Assembly (NCBI GenBank): GCA_031550525.1
Contig: JAVBON010000002.1
Coordinates: 186,001-250,000, forward strand
Reading direction: 5' to 3'
From: WRHT01 sp031550525
GTDB lineage: Bacteria; Desulfobacterota; Desulfovibrionia; Desulfovibrionales; Desulfovibrionaceae
DNA: 64,000 bases
The translations under genes were made by a program, and so were the position numbers. A model generated the notes under the pieces. The model saw nothing but the letters and a program-made list of their open reading frames with translations. It searched no databases and was not told the DNA's origin. This document shows, one piece after another, positions 1-8,286 of this stretch (positions within the stretch are counted from its first letter, which is position 1; each line of letters opens with the position of its first letter).

Positions 1-1
1 C

Positions 2-421
2 CTGACCGGCCTGTTTATATCCGCCTTTGTGGCGGCCACACTCCTGCCAGCGCAGTCCGAACTGGCGCTGTCCGCCCTGCTATTGCAAGAGGCGTGGCCC
101 GTATGGCTGCCCATAGCAGTGGCAACGGCCGGAAACACCTTTGGCTCAATAGTAAACTGGCTGCTGGGGCGCTTTTGCATGAGCTTTCAAAACCGGCGCT
201 GGTTCCCCATAAAGCCGGAAACCTTGGCCAAAGCCGAAGGCTGGTACCACAAATACGGCAAATGGTCGCTGCTTTTGAGTTGGGCGCCAATCATTGGCGA
301 CCCGTTGACGCTGGCCGCCGGATTACTGCGGGAACCATTGAGATTTTTTGTGCCTATCGTGCTGGCGGCAAAATTGGCGCGGTACTGTCTGGTGGCGGCA
401 GTGGCATTGCAACTGCTGTGA
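2..421 (+). CDS. YqaA/DedA-family membrane protein, C-terminal part
   Basis: The frame is open from the first bases of the window to a TGA at 419-421, so the N-terminus lies outside. About 139 residues are visible. They contain several hydrophobic segments and the pattern of the small DedA-like YqaA family: an early Glu in a hydrophobic helix (PAQSELAL), a GNTFGS turn, and a central WAPIIGDPLTLAAGLLR stretch. These proteins are inner-membrane proteins of the SNARE-associated/VTT superfamily with poorly defined transport roles. A perfect hairpin about 100 bases downstream probably ends the transcript. The family call rests on remembered family patterns only. Confidence 0.75.
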   Translation: MTGLFISAFVAATLLPAQSELALSALLLQEAWPVWLPIAVATAGNTFGSIVNWLLGRFCMSFQNRRWFPIKPETLAKAEGWYHKYGKWSLLLSWAPIIGDPLTLAAGLLREPLRFFVPIVLAAKLARYCLVAAVALQLL

Positions 422-516
422 GATGGTTAACGCTCCACGGTGGCGTGGTGCGACGCGCGTGCTGTTACGGCGGCTGTGCGTTGCTTGCCCGTTTTATTTG
501 GCCTTTTAGCCATTAA

Positions 517-552
517 AAATGCGCGTCACTGGCATGACGCGCATAAAATAAA
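517..552. terminator. Bidirectional terminator between YqaA-like and Dabb genes
   Basis: A perfect 10-bp inverted repeat (ATGCGCGTCA / TGACGCGCAT, arms 519-528 and 535-544) is flanked by A-rich sequence on one side and A/T-rich sequence on the other. It lies between the 3' ends of two convergent genes and could terminate both. Confidence 0.7.
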
Positions 553-597
553 AAAGCAGCCAGACATACTGACAAAAAAAGCGCGGTTTAATAAAAG

Positions 598-903
598 CTA
601 TATCGCATAATCCAGACAAGAACGGCTGGCGGTGCAGGCTTTTACAAGTTCCAAAAATTCCAGATGCAAAGGGTGGGCTGCGTAGGCTTTAAGGTCTTCC
701 ATCGTATTATGGGTGGACATAAGCGCAAGCGCCGCCTTAACAGTGCTGCCTGGCTGAATGGCGGTGGAAATTTCCAGCGAAATCAGGCTGGGTATTTTAC
801 CGTTAAGAGCTTCGCCAGCAACCTTTATACGCCGGGCGTTTTCAACAGCGTCACGGCCGTCGGCCTCATCTTTCAGTTCCCACCAAACTATATGACGTAT
901 CAT
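598..903 (-). CDS. Dabb-family (stress-responsive A/B barrel) protein
   Basis: This 101-residue protein starts MIRHIVWWELKDEA, the typical opening of the Dabb dimeric alpha/beta-barrel family. It later has a THNTMEDLKAYAAHPLHLEF segment, where the conserved histidines of the family fall. Dabb proteins are small, usually cytoplasmic and of varied or unknown function; some bind or cyclise small molecules. Length matches the family (about 95-105 residues). It stands alone on the minus strand and shares a terminator with the convergent YqaA-like gene. No substrate can be read from the context. Confidence 0.8.
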   Translation of the reverse strand: MIRHIVWWELKDEADGRDAVENARRIKVAGEALNGKIPSLISLEISTAIQPGSTVKAALALMSTHNTMEDLKAYAAHPLHLEFLELVKACTASRSCLDYAI

Positions 904-1000
904 AAAATCCCTCTCTGTAACTTGATGTCAGGTCTTAATTGCATGGGCAGCCCATATGCCATGTAAGGCCTACTGTCATTAAAATTATACCGTCACGGGC

Positions 1001-1086
1001 GCGGCTCGCTCCGCCCAAGCTAAACAATTTAGCATTTATGGGCGAAAGCGAGCCACTACCCGTGGTGATACTCTTTCCACGCCACC
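1001..1086 (-). repeat. Repeat family A, copy 1 (partial, inverted)
   Basis: Read on the minus strand this segment has the family-A core: GGAAAGAGTATC, then GGCTCGCTTTCGCCCATAAATG, the hairpin GCTAAATTGTTTAGC, and GGGCGGAGCGAGCC. The two full copies at about 6157 and 12840 have the same order with near-identical bases. Here the outer parts are replaced by different GC-rich palindromic sequence running to about 1150. The 904-1255 gap holds this element and no gene I can support. Confidence 0.75.
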
Positions 1087-1255
1087 CTGCGGCTCTGGCG
1101 GACCACTCCGCAGGGTAGCGAAATTGGACGCGAGCCACGCGAGCACCACGAAGAGGTGAGGCGTGAGATGCGCCGAATCAGCCCAGCACTTATAAATCTG
1201 ACTTCAGCCGCCATGTCTTTCTAGAAGACATTTATGAAATTACTTCCAGTACCAG

Positions 1256-2716
1256 CTAAATCAGGTTCTTTTTGTTGGCCGCTTCCTCCGGTGTAGGCGC
1301 GGCGCATACGCCAGAGCCGCCGAAGAACGGTTTGCAGCCGGGCACTTCCACGGTACGCTCCGCACCGCGCGGGGCTGCGCCCGGCATGCGGAAGTCGCGC
1401 GCGTCTACTTTTACAACGGGCTGCTCTTTGGGCGGCTGCACTTGGGGTACCCATGCGTAGGGCACGCGGTAAGCGCGGTACACTTGGTTTATAGGCACAA
1501 TATTGCCCCAGTAGGGGGAGATGTATTCCCACACCACACGGTGGTCCGGCGTTATTTCAAGTATGTTGCCGGTGGCCCCGGTGGTTACCATGGTGTTGCC
1601 GTTGGGCAGGCGCTGGGCGCTGCTTACAAAGGGGCTGTAAAAACGGCTGCAATCCACGGGGAATACCAGACCCAGCTCTTTGGGGCCGAGTTGCCAAACT
1701 ATTTTAAGGGTAACCGGGTCTATTTCCAGCACTCGCGAATAATCGCGGGTGGCGTATTTCTCGCCGGTGGCGCTGGCCGGGTTGGGGCTGCCGTAACCGG
1801 CCCAGCCGCCGTTGTCGAACAGCAGGATATTGCCCGCGCCGGGGAGGCCAGCGGGAATCATATGCGCGTGGTGCTGGCCTATAATCCAGCCCAAGGCGCG
1901 CAGTTCCGGCGTACTGTCGTAATTGGGGCCGAGCCGCCAAACCACCTTGCCGGTGGCCTTACTGATTATTAGTATGATGTTAAGGGCGCGGCAGCTTATA
2001 ATAATGTTGTCGGGGTGAAAACGCTGATCTCCGGCTTCAAAATGCCTGTTGGGGCCCAAAAGCGACATGCTGTTGGTGTGCGCCCAGTCGGCAATGCCGC
2101 CACGCGCGGGGCGCGGGTTGGGGTGCTTGTACAAGGCGTTTTTGGCGTCTTCGCGCAAGTCCAATTCGTCAAAATGCTCGCTTAAGAGCCATTCCCACTT
2201 TTTGTTGCCTTGCCAGTCAACTTCGTAAATTACGTCGTCCAGCAACTGACGATGAGTAATAGCGGGGTTTTTGGCGTCTTTATGGCCCAGAATTACGGTA
2301 TTGCCGCCGTCGGTGCGCGGCTCCATGCCCGGCACGTAATAGCCCACGGGGTTGCCTTCGCGCTGGTAGTCGTGGTGCAGGCGCGCCATCCAGCGCGGAT
2401 CTTCGCCGGGGTCGTCTATGTACTCGTAGCGGTCGAACTTCCAGACTATATTTCCGTCCCAGTCCACCTGCACCAGGTCGAACTTGTCCTGACTGGAAAA
2501 TTTGGTGCTGCGCTCGCCGGTTTGGGCCAGTAATTGGCCGCCTGGAAGCAATTTGGGTGGGAAGCCGTGCAAGCCTTTAAAAAACTGCACTTCCCGCCCG
2601 TTCATGTCTATTACCATTACTCCGGCTTCTTTGGCCTCGTAAACCGTAAAGCCGTTGAAGCAGGCCTCGGGCTCGTAAACCGTGGTGCCGGTTGGGTAAA
2701 CTGAAGGGTACGTCAC
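1256..2716 (-). CDS. Arylsulfotransferase (ASST-type beta-propeller), copy 1
   Basis: ASST enzymes move sulfate from one phenolic ester to another phenol without PAPS. I start at the GTG at 2716: AAAGGAG lies 6 bases upstream, and the resulting N-terminus (TYPSVYPTGTTVY) lines up with copy 2 at 27574-29013. A longer frame to 2791 lacks this support. The 486 residues carry propeller-like repeats (VQVDWDGNIVWKF, YEVDWQGNKKWEW) and motifs shared with copy 2: HHDYQREGNP (about 114-123), DWAHTNS (about 210-216), GQHHAHMIP (about 280-288) and SAQRLPNGNT. No signal peptide is seen, whereas classical enterobacterial AssT is periplasmic. I cannot say which His is sulfated. It is divergent from a TTT transporter operon, which may import its substrates. 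Confidence 0.85.
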   Translation of the reverse strand: MTYPSVYPTGTTVYEPEACFNGFTVYEAKEAGVMVIDMNGREVQFFKGLHGFPPKLLPGGQLLAQTGERSTKFSSQDKFDLVQVDWDGNIVWKFDRYEYIDDPGEDPRWMARLHHDYQREGNPVGYYVPGMEPRTDGGNTVILGHKDAKNPAITHRQLLDDVIYEVDWQGNKKWEWLLSEHFDELDLREDAKNALYKHPNPRPARGGIADWAHTNSMSLLGPNRHFEAGDQRFHPDNIIISCRALNIILIISKATGKVVWRLGPNYDSTPELRALGWIIGQHHAHMIPAGLPGAGNILLFDNGGWAGYGSPNPASATGEKYATRDYSRVLEIDPVTLKIVWQLGPKELGLVFPVDCSRFYSPFVSSAQRLPNGNTMVTTGATGNILEITPDHRVVWEYISPYWGNIVPINQVYRAYRVPYAWVPQVQPPKEQPVVKVDARDFRMPGAAPRGAERTVEVPGCKPFFGGSGVCAAPTPEEAANKKNLI

Positions 2717-2929
2717 AACGGACTCCTTTATAATACTAGTCGCGAAAAGGTTGTTCCGCGAGCCGCGTTTTTCGTACCTGCAAAATGGCATAAAGCCCGT
2801 TGCCCGTCATATTGCATTTTATGGCGAATATATAAGTCTGGTTTATACTTTTTAGTGACGCCACTAAACAAAATATAACTGTCAATTATATTTCATTGGT
2901 AAAAAAGAATATGACCTTGGAGTTGCCTT

Positions 2930-3076
2930 ATGCAATATTTTCTCTACAGCAAGAACCAGCCGAGCCTGTCATTCAATCCTGAGCCGCGTTTTTCGTTAAA
3001 CGGCTGTTGCGGTTGCAGGCTGGAACAGTGCGGCAAGACGCCGCAAATCCGCCCGGTAAGGTTCTGTTGGCAATAG
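2930..3076 (+). CDS. Possible small Cys-rich protein, 48 aa
   Basis: An ATG preceded by TTGGAG opens a 48-codon frame ending in TAG, just upstream of tctB. The product has a CCGC cluster and further cysteines near residues 34 and 46. I know no matching family. It could be a small protein, a leader peptide for the transporter operon, or chance. The rest of the 2717-3145 gap is A/T-rich near the arylsulfotransferase start and must hold the promoters of both divergent units, but no clear -35/-10 pair stands out. Confidence 0.25.
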   Translation: MQYFLYSKNQPSLSFNPEPRFSLNGCCGCRLEQCGKTPQIRPVRFCWQ

Positions 3077-3145
3077 TGGTAACAGGGCATGAGGCAAGGC
3101 TGATCTCTCCGGTTACCAGCCCAACATCAAACGCGTGAGTTTGTT

Positions 3146-3661
3146 ATGATAAAAAAGATACCCCTTGAAATCATCGTTTGCTTCGTGCTCGTTCTGATTG
3201 GACTGGGCGCATACCTTACCGTGGGCTTCGCGGAAGATACGGCTTCGAAGTTTCTCTTACGGCAAGAAAGAAATATGGGCAGCCTTGACTACAAATCGCT
3301 CCCGCAAATTTACGCCCTTGCTCTTATTACGCTTTGCACGGCCAATATTTTTCTTATGACGCTAAAGCAGCGCCGCTCAGAGCAGGCGCGGGACGAATCC
3401 ATTACGCCGGAGGACGGGGCGGACGCCCAGAAAACGAGAATAGGCACACGCACCGTGGCTACTGCCGCCCTTCTTATAGCCTATGCCGCCATTATGCCGC
3501 TGGTGCCGTTTTTTGTTTCTACCTCCGTGTTTTTATTCCTGCTCTTTATTCTGTACGGCAAAACCAATCTGAAAATCGTTTTGCCGCTAACCTTGGGCGG
3601 CACGGCCTTTTTCTGGTTTGTTTTCATTAAAATCGCAAGTCTCCCCATCGGCACAATGTAG
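3146..3661 (+). CDS. tctB: TTT transporter small membrane subunit (TctB family)
   Basis: The 171-residue protein has four hydrophobic segments (about residues 5-25, 53-72, 107-130 and 137-160), separated by a polar loop at about 75-105. This is the usual TctB architecture. TctB is the small subunit of tripartite tricarboxylate transporters, which couple a periplasmic binding protein (TctC) to a 12-TM permease (TctA) for ion-driven uptake of carboxylates. tctA follows 16 bases later and then tctC, giving a complete operon. The ribosome-binding site is weak. The substrate cannot be deduced; the divergent arylsulfotransferase makes aromatic sulfates or phenolic acids possible. Confidence 0.88.
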   Translation: MIKKIPLEIIVCFVLVLIGLGAYLTVGFAEDTASKFLLRQERNMGSLDYKSLPQIYALALITLCTANIFLMTLKQRRSEQARDESITPEDGADAQKTRIGTRTVATAALLIAYAAIMPLVPFFVSTSVFLFLLFILYGKTNLKIVLPLTLGGTAFFWFVFIKIASLPIGTM

Positions 3662-3677
3662 CGGCACAGGAGTATTC

Positions 3678-5183
3678 ATGAATGAAATTTTAGGTACCAT
3701 GCATCACATAGGCAGCGGTTTTTACCTGGCCGTAGCCGACCCGCTCAACCTTGCCCTGATGGCGGCGGGAACTTTTTTAGGGCTTATAGTGGGCGCTCTG
3801 CCGGGTTTTAGCTCGCCCATGGCCATAGTGATACTGCTGCCCCTTACCTATCACCTTAAAATACCGGCCATAGCCGCCCTGCTGCTGATGATGGGCGTTT
3901 ACTGCGGCACCAAGCTGGGCGGCTCTTACCCCGCAATTTTGCTGCGCACGCCCGGCACACCCGCCGGGGCCTGCACCGCGCTGGACGGTTACCCCATGGC
4001 CCAACGCGGCGAGGCTGGCAAAGCCATTGGCTACGCCATATTGGGCTCCACCTTCGGCGGCGTGTTCGGCTGGTGCATTGCCGTGGTTTGCGTCCCGCTT
4101 TTAGGGCATGTGGCCATACATTCGCGGCCTGAAGACATAGCCCTTATAGGCCTTTTGGGGCTTATGCTGGTTTCGGCCTTTGTAAAAGGCAATATGGTGC
4201 GCGGGCTTATAGGCGTGGCCTTTGGCCTGCTTATCGCCACCGTGGGGCAAGACGCCAACGATGGCGCCGAGCGCTTTGCCTTCGGCATTACCGAGCTAAG
4301 CTCCGGCATACCATTCGCGGCGGCGCTGGTGGGCTTTTTCGGCATTGCCGTCGTGCTTTCGGATATCAAAGAGATCGGCTCAAAAACTGATATGATCAGC
4401 AGTGGGCTCTCACTGGCCATGCCCAAAATACGCGAAGTGTTCAAGTATTGGAAATGCATGGTCATAGGCTCATCATTCGGCACAGTAATAGGCGCAATAC
4501 CAGGCGTCGGGGCCGAGGGCTCCACCTGGATAGCATACGCCACCGTAAAAAACCGCAGCAAACACCCCGAAATGTTCGGCAAGGGCGCGCCCGAAGGCGT
4601 GCTTACGCCCGAGAGCACCAATAACGCCAACAACGGCGGCACCATGGTGCCCATGCTCACCTTGGGCATACCCGGCGACTCCTCCACCGCCATCATGCTG
4701 GGGGCCCTCATTCTGTACGGCATAGACCCCGGCGTGACCATGATGCGCGACCAGCCGCAAATGGTGTACGCCCTGCTGGCCGGTTTGCTTATATCCACCA
4801 TCATGATGTTCTTTATGGCCTGGGTCTCCAGCGGGCTGTTCATTCGCGCCTTGCGGCAAGACCGCGCCTGGCTCTTTCCCTTTATTCTGGTGCTGGCGGT
4901 AATGGGCGCTTTCGCGGGCGAGAACACCATGTATCCGGTATACGTCGCTCTTATTTTCGGGGCCATCGGTTATGTGTTTGAAAAGTGTAATTTCTCTGTT
5001 GTGCCCATTGTGCTGGCCATTATTCTGGGGCCGGTTATAGAAACCAACACCCGTTCCGCCCTGGCCATAAGCTCCGGCGACTGGTCGGTGTTTGTAAGCA
5101 GTTGGTGGCGCGTGCTCATGCTGGCCGCAAGCCTCCTGCTGTTGGCTTCCAATCTTTACAAATCTTTCTTTAAAACCAAATAA
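3678..5183 (+). CDS. tctA: TTT transporter large permease (TctA family)
   Basis: TctA is the large multi-spanning permease of the TTT system. I start at the ATG at 3678, preceded by CAGGAG, because the longer frame from 3618 overlaps tctB and lacks a site. The 501 residues contain the family hallmarks: LGLIVGALPGFSS near the N-terminus, the repeated GAIPGVGAEGSTWIAY in the second half, and GTMVPMLTLGIPGDSSTAIML. Length matches the roughly 500-residue family norm. It lies between tctB and tctC with short gaps, so the three genes should be co-transcribed. Confidence 0.93.
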   Translation: MNEILGTMHHIGSGFYLAVADPLNLALMAAGTFLGLIVGALPGFSSPMAIVILLPLTYHLKIPAIAALLLMMGVYCGTKLGGSYPAILLRTPGTPAGACTALDGYPMAQRGEAGKAIGYAILGSTFGGVFGWCIAVVCVPLLGHVAIHSRPEDIALIGLLGLMLVSAFVKGNMVRGLIGVAFGLLIATVGQDANDGAERFAFGITELSSGIPFAAALVGFFGIAVVLSDIKEIGSKTDMISSGLSLAMPKIREVFKYWKCMVIGSSFGTVIGAIPGVGAEGSTWIAYATVKNRSKHPEMFGKGAPEGVLTPESTNNANNGGTMVPMLTLGIPGDSSTAIMLGALILYGIDPGVTMMRDQPQMVYALLAGLLISTIMMFFMAWVSSGLFIRALRQDRAWLFPFILVLAVMGAFAGENTMYPVYVALIFGAIGYVFEKCNFSVVPIVLAIILGPVIETNTRSALAISSGDWSVFVSSWWRVLMLAASLLLLASNLYKSFFKTK

Positions 5184-5193
5184 GGACATGATC

Positions 5194-6144
5194 ATGCTGA
5201 AAAAAACAATTGCCTTACTCACCCTGGCCCTATGCGTATGTTTTGGCAGCTTGTCGGCGTCGGCGGCTTACCCTGACAAGCCCATTCACATGGTGGTGCC
5301 CTGGGCCGCTGGCGGCGGCACCGACGTGGTGGCCCGCGCCCTGGCCGAATCCATGAAAAATTATATAGACGTGCAGGTGCTGGTGGAAAACATCACCGGC
5401 GCGGGCGGCTCCGCCGGCAATAAAAAAGTGGCCGATGCCGAAGCCGACGGCTACACCATACTCTTTAACGGCGATACCGACATTTTGGGCAGCGTTACCG
5501 TGATGAACGCCGGCTACACGCTGGACAGCTTCAAATACATAGGCGGAGTATTCTACAGCCCTACCTGGATTATCACTAACGCCGAAAGCGGGCTGAACAG
5601 CTTTGACGATTTCATAAAACAATCCAAAGCCAATCCCGGCAAGATGATCTTGGGCTCCACCACCCCCTCGGGCGCGCAAATGGTTATGTGCGCGGCCATA
5701 CAGGAAAAAACCGGCGCGCCTTTCCGCATCATCCCCTACCAGGGCGGCAAGGATATCTCCAAGGCCCTCTTGGGCAACCAGACCCATGCCGGAGTTATTC
5801 ACGCCCCCGTTATGCTGCCGGAAATCAAAGCCGGAATCATCAAGGTGATAGGCACAGGAGGGAGCCTTGCCAACTGCACCTACGAGCCAGTGCGCAATAT
5901 GAAAACCCTTAAAGAAACCGGCATTAACGTGGAAATGGGCATTTACCGCGGCGTGATGGTGCCCAAAAATACCCCCGATAACGTGGTAAAAGCCCTTACC
6001 GAGGTTGTAAAAAAGGCGGCTTTGAGCGATGAATTCAAAGAGTTTGGCGAGCGCTTCGGCTTTTTGCCCCAGTGGTGCGACGGCCCGACTTACGAGAAAA
6101 GCATAAAGGCCCAGTTGCAAGGTTTTGAGCATATGCAGAATTAA
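5194..6144 (+). CDS. tctC: TTT transporter periplasmic binding protein (TctC/Bug family)
   Basis: The protein has a cleavable signal peptide (MLKKTIALLTLALCVCFGSLSASA) followed by AAYPDKPIHMVVPWAAGGGTD, the typical mature N-terminus of Bug/TctC solute receptors. I prefer the ATG at 5194 over that at 5188 because AAGGA is then 7 bases away instead of 1. The 316-residue length is typical. In the periplasm it would bind a carboxylate and deliver it to TctA/TctB. It is the last gene of the operon; repeat family A follows directly and may shape the mRNA 3' end. Confidence 0.92.
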   Translation: MLKKTIALLTLALCVCFGSLSASAAYPDKPIHMVVPWAAGGGTDVVARALAESMKNYIDVQVLVENITGAGGSAGNKKVADAEADGYTILFNGDTDILGSVTVMNAGYTLDSFKYIGGVFYSPTWIITNAESGLNSFDDFIKQSKANPGKMILGSTTPSGAQMVMCAAIQEKTGAPFRIIPYQGGKDISKALLGNQTHAGVIHAPVMLPEIKAGIIKVIGTGGSLANCTYEPVRNMKTLKETGINVEMGIYRGVMVPKNTPDNVVKALTEVVKKAALSDEFKEFGERFGFLPQWCDGPTYEKSIKAQLQGFEHMQN

Positions 6145-6156
6145 GACATAATTGAT

Positions 6157-6322
6157 GAAGCCAGATTTATAAGGTCTGGGCGCTGCCCAGCCCCGCCAGG
6201 GGCCGTGGAAAGAGCATCGCCCCTAGTTGTGCCTCGCTTTCGCCTGTAAATGCTAAATTGTTTAGCTTGGGCGAAACGAGCCACACCTGGACCCCGCAAC
6301 TAATGATAAAAATTTGGTTGCC
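6157..6322 (+). repeat. Repeat family A, copy 2 (full length)
   Basis: About 165 bp, strongly similar to 12840-13004. It begins with AGATTTAT..GTCTGGGC, then GCCCAGCCCCGCCAGGGG, GGAAAGAGCATCGCCC, TTCGCC..AAATGCTAAATTGTTTAGCTTGGGCGAA, and ends CACACCTGGACCCCGCAACT. Internal palindromes can fold. No open reading frame is carried. It lies between tctC and the NifU-like gene. Confidence 0.9.
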
Positions 6323-6435
6323 TGTATGAACACTATTGTTCCTGCAATGTTAGTAATAGTTAGCAAGAAAAGAGTTCATCAACAATTTTAGGTCAAGACA
6401 GTCCGATTATTATCTGAGACAGCCCCGGAGATACA

Positions 6436-7128
6436 ATGAACAAAGCTGAACACTTGCTTTCCATGCGTACCGTAAAGCGCGGACTCAAGCAAAAGTGCTC
6501 GCCCATTCCTTGCGAAGGCGAGTGGGTGCACTCCACCCAAATAACGGACATATCCGGCGTTTCGCACGGCGTGGGCTACTGCGCCACCATGCAGGGCGCA
6601 TGCAAGCTCAGCCTTAACGTTAAAAAAGGCCTGATTGAAGAATGCCTTATCGAAACCATAGGCTGCTCCGGCATGGCGCAATCCGCCGCCATGGCAGGCG
6701 AGATACTTACCGACCGCACCCTGCTGGAAGCAATGAATACCGACCTGGTATGCGACGCCATAAACATGGCCATACGCGAGGCCATGCTGCACTTTGCCTA
6801 CGGCCGCTCGCAAACGGCTTTCTCCAAAGACGGCCTGCCCGTCGGGAGCCTGTTTGAAGAACTGGGGGCCAGAGCCTGTAGCCAGATAGGCACGGTATAC
6901 GGCAGCAAAGACAAAGGCCCCCGCTATCTGCACCTCAACGAAGGTTACGTCACCAGCATGGCTCTGGACGAAAACGACGAGGTCATAGGGTACGAGCTGC
7001 TCAACGTTGGCAAAATGCTCGGCCTTATCAAGTCGGGCGCGGACGCTGGCGAGGCCTTTACCCAAAGCAAAGAGCTGGTGGGCCGTTATTCTGAAGCCAA
7101 AGCTTACATAGACCCAAGGAAGGAATAA
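6436..7128 (+). CDS. NifU-like iron-sulfur scaffold protein, partner of the GGGtGRT protein
   Basis: The 230-residue protein resembles NifU/IscU-type scaffolds: GVGYCATMQGACKLSL, then ETIGCSGMAQSAAMAGE, then a conserved Cys in DLVCDAIN, three Cys regions that could ligate a cluster. It extends beyond a usual IscU domain with a C-terminal part containing LGARACSQIGTVYG. A good site (CGGAG) precedes the ATG. The stop codon is one base from the next start, so the two genes are translationally coupled. In many anaerobes such a scaffold is paired with a GGGtGRT protein; the joint role is unknown. It may build or store a cluster for that partner. Confidence 0.82.
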   Translation: MNKAEHLLSMRTVKRGLKQKCSPIPCEGEWVHSTQITDISGVSHGVGYCATMQGACKLSLNVKKGLIEECLIETIGCSGMAQSAAMAGEILTDRTLLEAMNTDLVCDAINMAIREAMLHFAYGRSQTAFSKDGLPVGSLFEELGARACSQIGTVYGSKDKGPRYLHLNEGYVTSMALDENDEVIGYELLNVGKMLGLIKSGADAGEAFTQSKELVGRYSEAKAYIDPRKE

Positions 7129-7129
7129 C

Positions 7130-8131
7130 ATGAGCCACTTTGAAGGATATGAAAGACGCATCCCTCAGGTTGATGCCTGCCTTGGGAAGTACGGTTTTAC
7201 CAACCTGGATGAAGCCCGGCGGGAATGCCTGAAAAACGGCATTGACGTCGAAACCATAGTGCGCGGCACCCAAGGCTCCGCCTTTGAAAACGCAATTTGG
7301 GCCATTACCCTTGGCGCGGCCATTGCCTGCCGCATGGGCGCCTCAACCACGCAAGATATAGCCCCTGCCTTGGGCGAGGGCCTGCATGCCTTTTGCATAC
7401 CAGGCTCCATAGCCCACAAACGGCAGGTAGGTTACGGGCACGCCAATCTGGCCGGAATGCTGCTGGACGCCAAAACCAAATGTTTTTGCTTTCTGGCCGG
7501 GCACGAATCCTTCGCCGCCGCCGCCGGAGCAGTTAAAATAGCCGAAAACGCCAACAAGGCCCGCCAGGAGCCGCTAAAAGTGATTCTGAACGGCCTGGGC
7601 AAAGAAGCGGCCTACATGATCTCGCGCATAAACGGCTTTACCTACGTGCACACCGCCTACAACTTTGAAACCGGCGCGCTTGAAATAGCGTGGGAGAAGC
7701 GCTTCTCCGCCAAAGCAGTGGGCGACATACGCTGCTATGGCGCGGACGAGGTAAATGAAGGCGTGGCCATTATGCAGCACGAAAAAGTGGACGTTTCCAT
7801 AACCGGCAACTCCACCAACCCCGTGCGCTTTCAGCACCCGGTGGCAGGCATTTACTACCGCCAGTGTCAGGATACCGGCCATAAATACTTCTCGGTGGCC
7901 TCCGGCGGGGCCGTGGGCAACACCCTGCACCCCGACAACATGTGGGCGGGGCCGGCATCTTACGGCCTTACCGATTCCATGGGGCGCATGCACTGCTCCG
8001 CCATATTCGCCGGTTCATCATCCGTGCCAGCGCACGTGGAGATGATGGGCTTTATCGGCATGGGCAACAACCCGCTGGTGGGCGCAATGGTGGCTGTTAC
8101 CGTGGCCTTGTTGCAACGCGGGAAGAGCTAA
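7130..8131 (+). CDS. GGGtGRT-family protein with altered signature
   Basis: The 333-residue sequence follows the GGGtGRT family closely: FEGYERRIPQVDACLGKYGF at the start, FCIPGSIAHKRQVGYGHANL, FLAGHESFAAAAGAVKIAE, VILNGLGKEAAYMISRINGF, SITGNSTNPVRFQHPVAG and AGSSSVPAHVEMMGFIGMGNNP. The family is of unknown function and is usually next to a NifU-like scaffold, as here. Unusually, the motif that gives the family its name reads GGAVGNT (residues 259-265, in YFSVASGGAVGNTLHPDNM), so the third Gly and the Arg are lost while flanking residues are kept. A terminator follows about 50 bases downstream. Confidence 0.88.
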   Translation: MSHFEGYERRIPQVDACLGKYGFTNLDEARRECLKNGIDVETIVRGTQGSAFENAIWAITLGAAIACRMGASTTQDIAPALGEGLHAFCIPGSIAHKRQVGYGHANLAGMLLDAKTKCFCFLAGHESFAAAAGAVKIAENANKARQEPLKVILNGLGKEAAYMISRINGFTYVHTAYNFETGALEIAWEKRFSAKAVGDIRCYGADEVNEGVAIMQHEKVDVSITGNSTNPVRFQHPVAGIYYRQCQDTGHKYFSVASGGAVGNTLHPDNMWAGPASYGLTDSMGRMHCSAIFAGSSSVPAHVEMMGFIGMGNNPLVGAMVAVTVALLQRGKS

Positions 8132-8180
8132 CAGGCATAGTTGATAAAGCCAAAAGCCTCCATGCGCACATGACGCATAT

Positions 8181-8214
8181 AAGAGCCGGATGCGAAAGTA
8201 TCCGGCTCTTATTG
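8181..8214 (+). terminator. Rho-independent-like terminator after GGGtGRT gene
   Basis: A perfect 11-bp stem (AAGAGCCGGAT / ATCCGGCTCTT) with an 8-base loop is followed by ATTGCATTT. It ends the NifU-like/GGGtGRT unit and separates it from the LysR gene. Confidence 0.75.
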
Positions 8215-8286
8215 CATTTCGTAAAAAAATAACTAAAAGTTATATATCGCGTTTGCGCGTAATCAGCCTAAACCACGGAGCCACCA

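Noticed and set aside
2717..2791. Longer start for arylsulfotransferase 1
   Set aside because: The extension has no homologous part in copy 2 and no ribosome-binding site; the GTG at 2716 has AAAGGAG 6 bases upstream.
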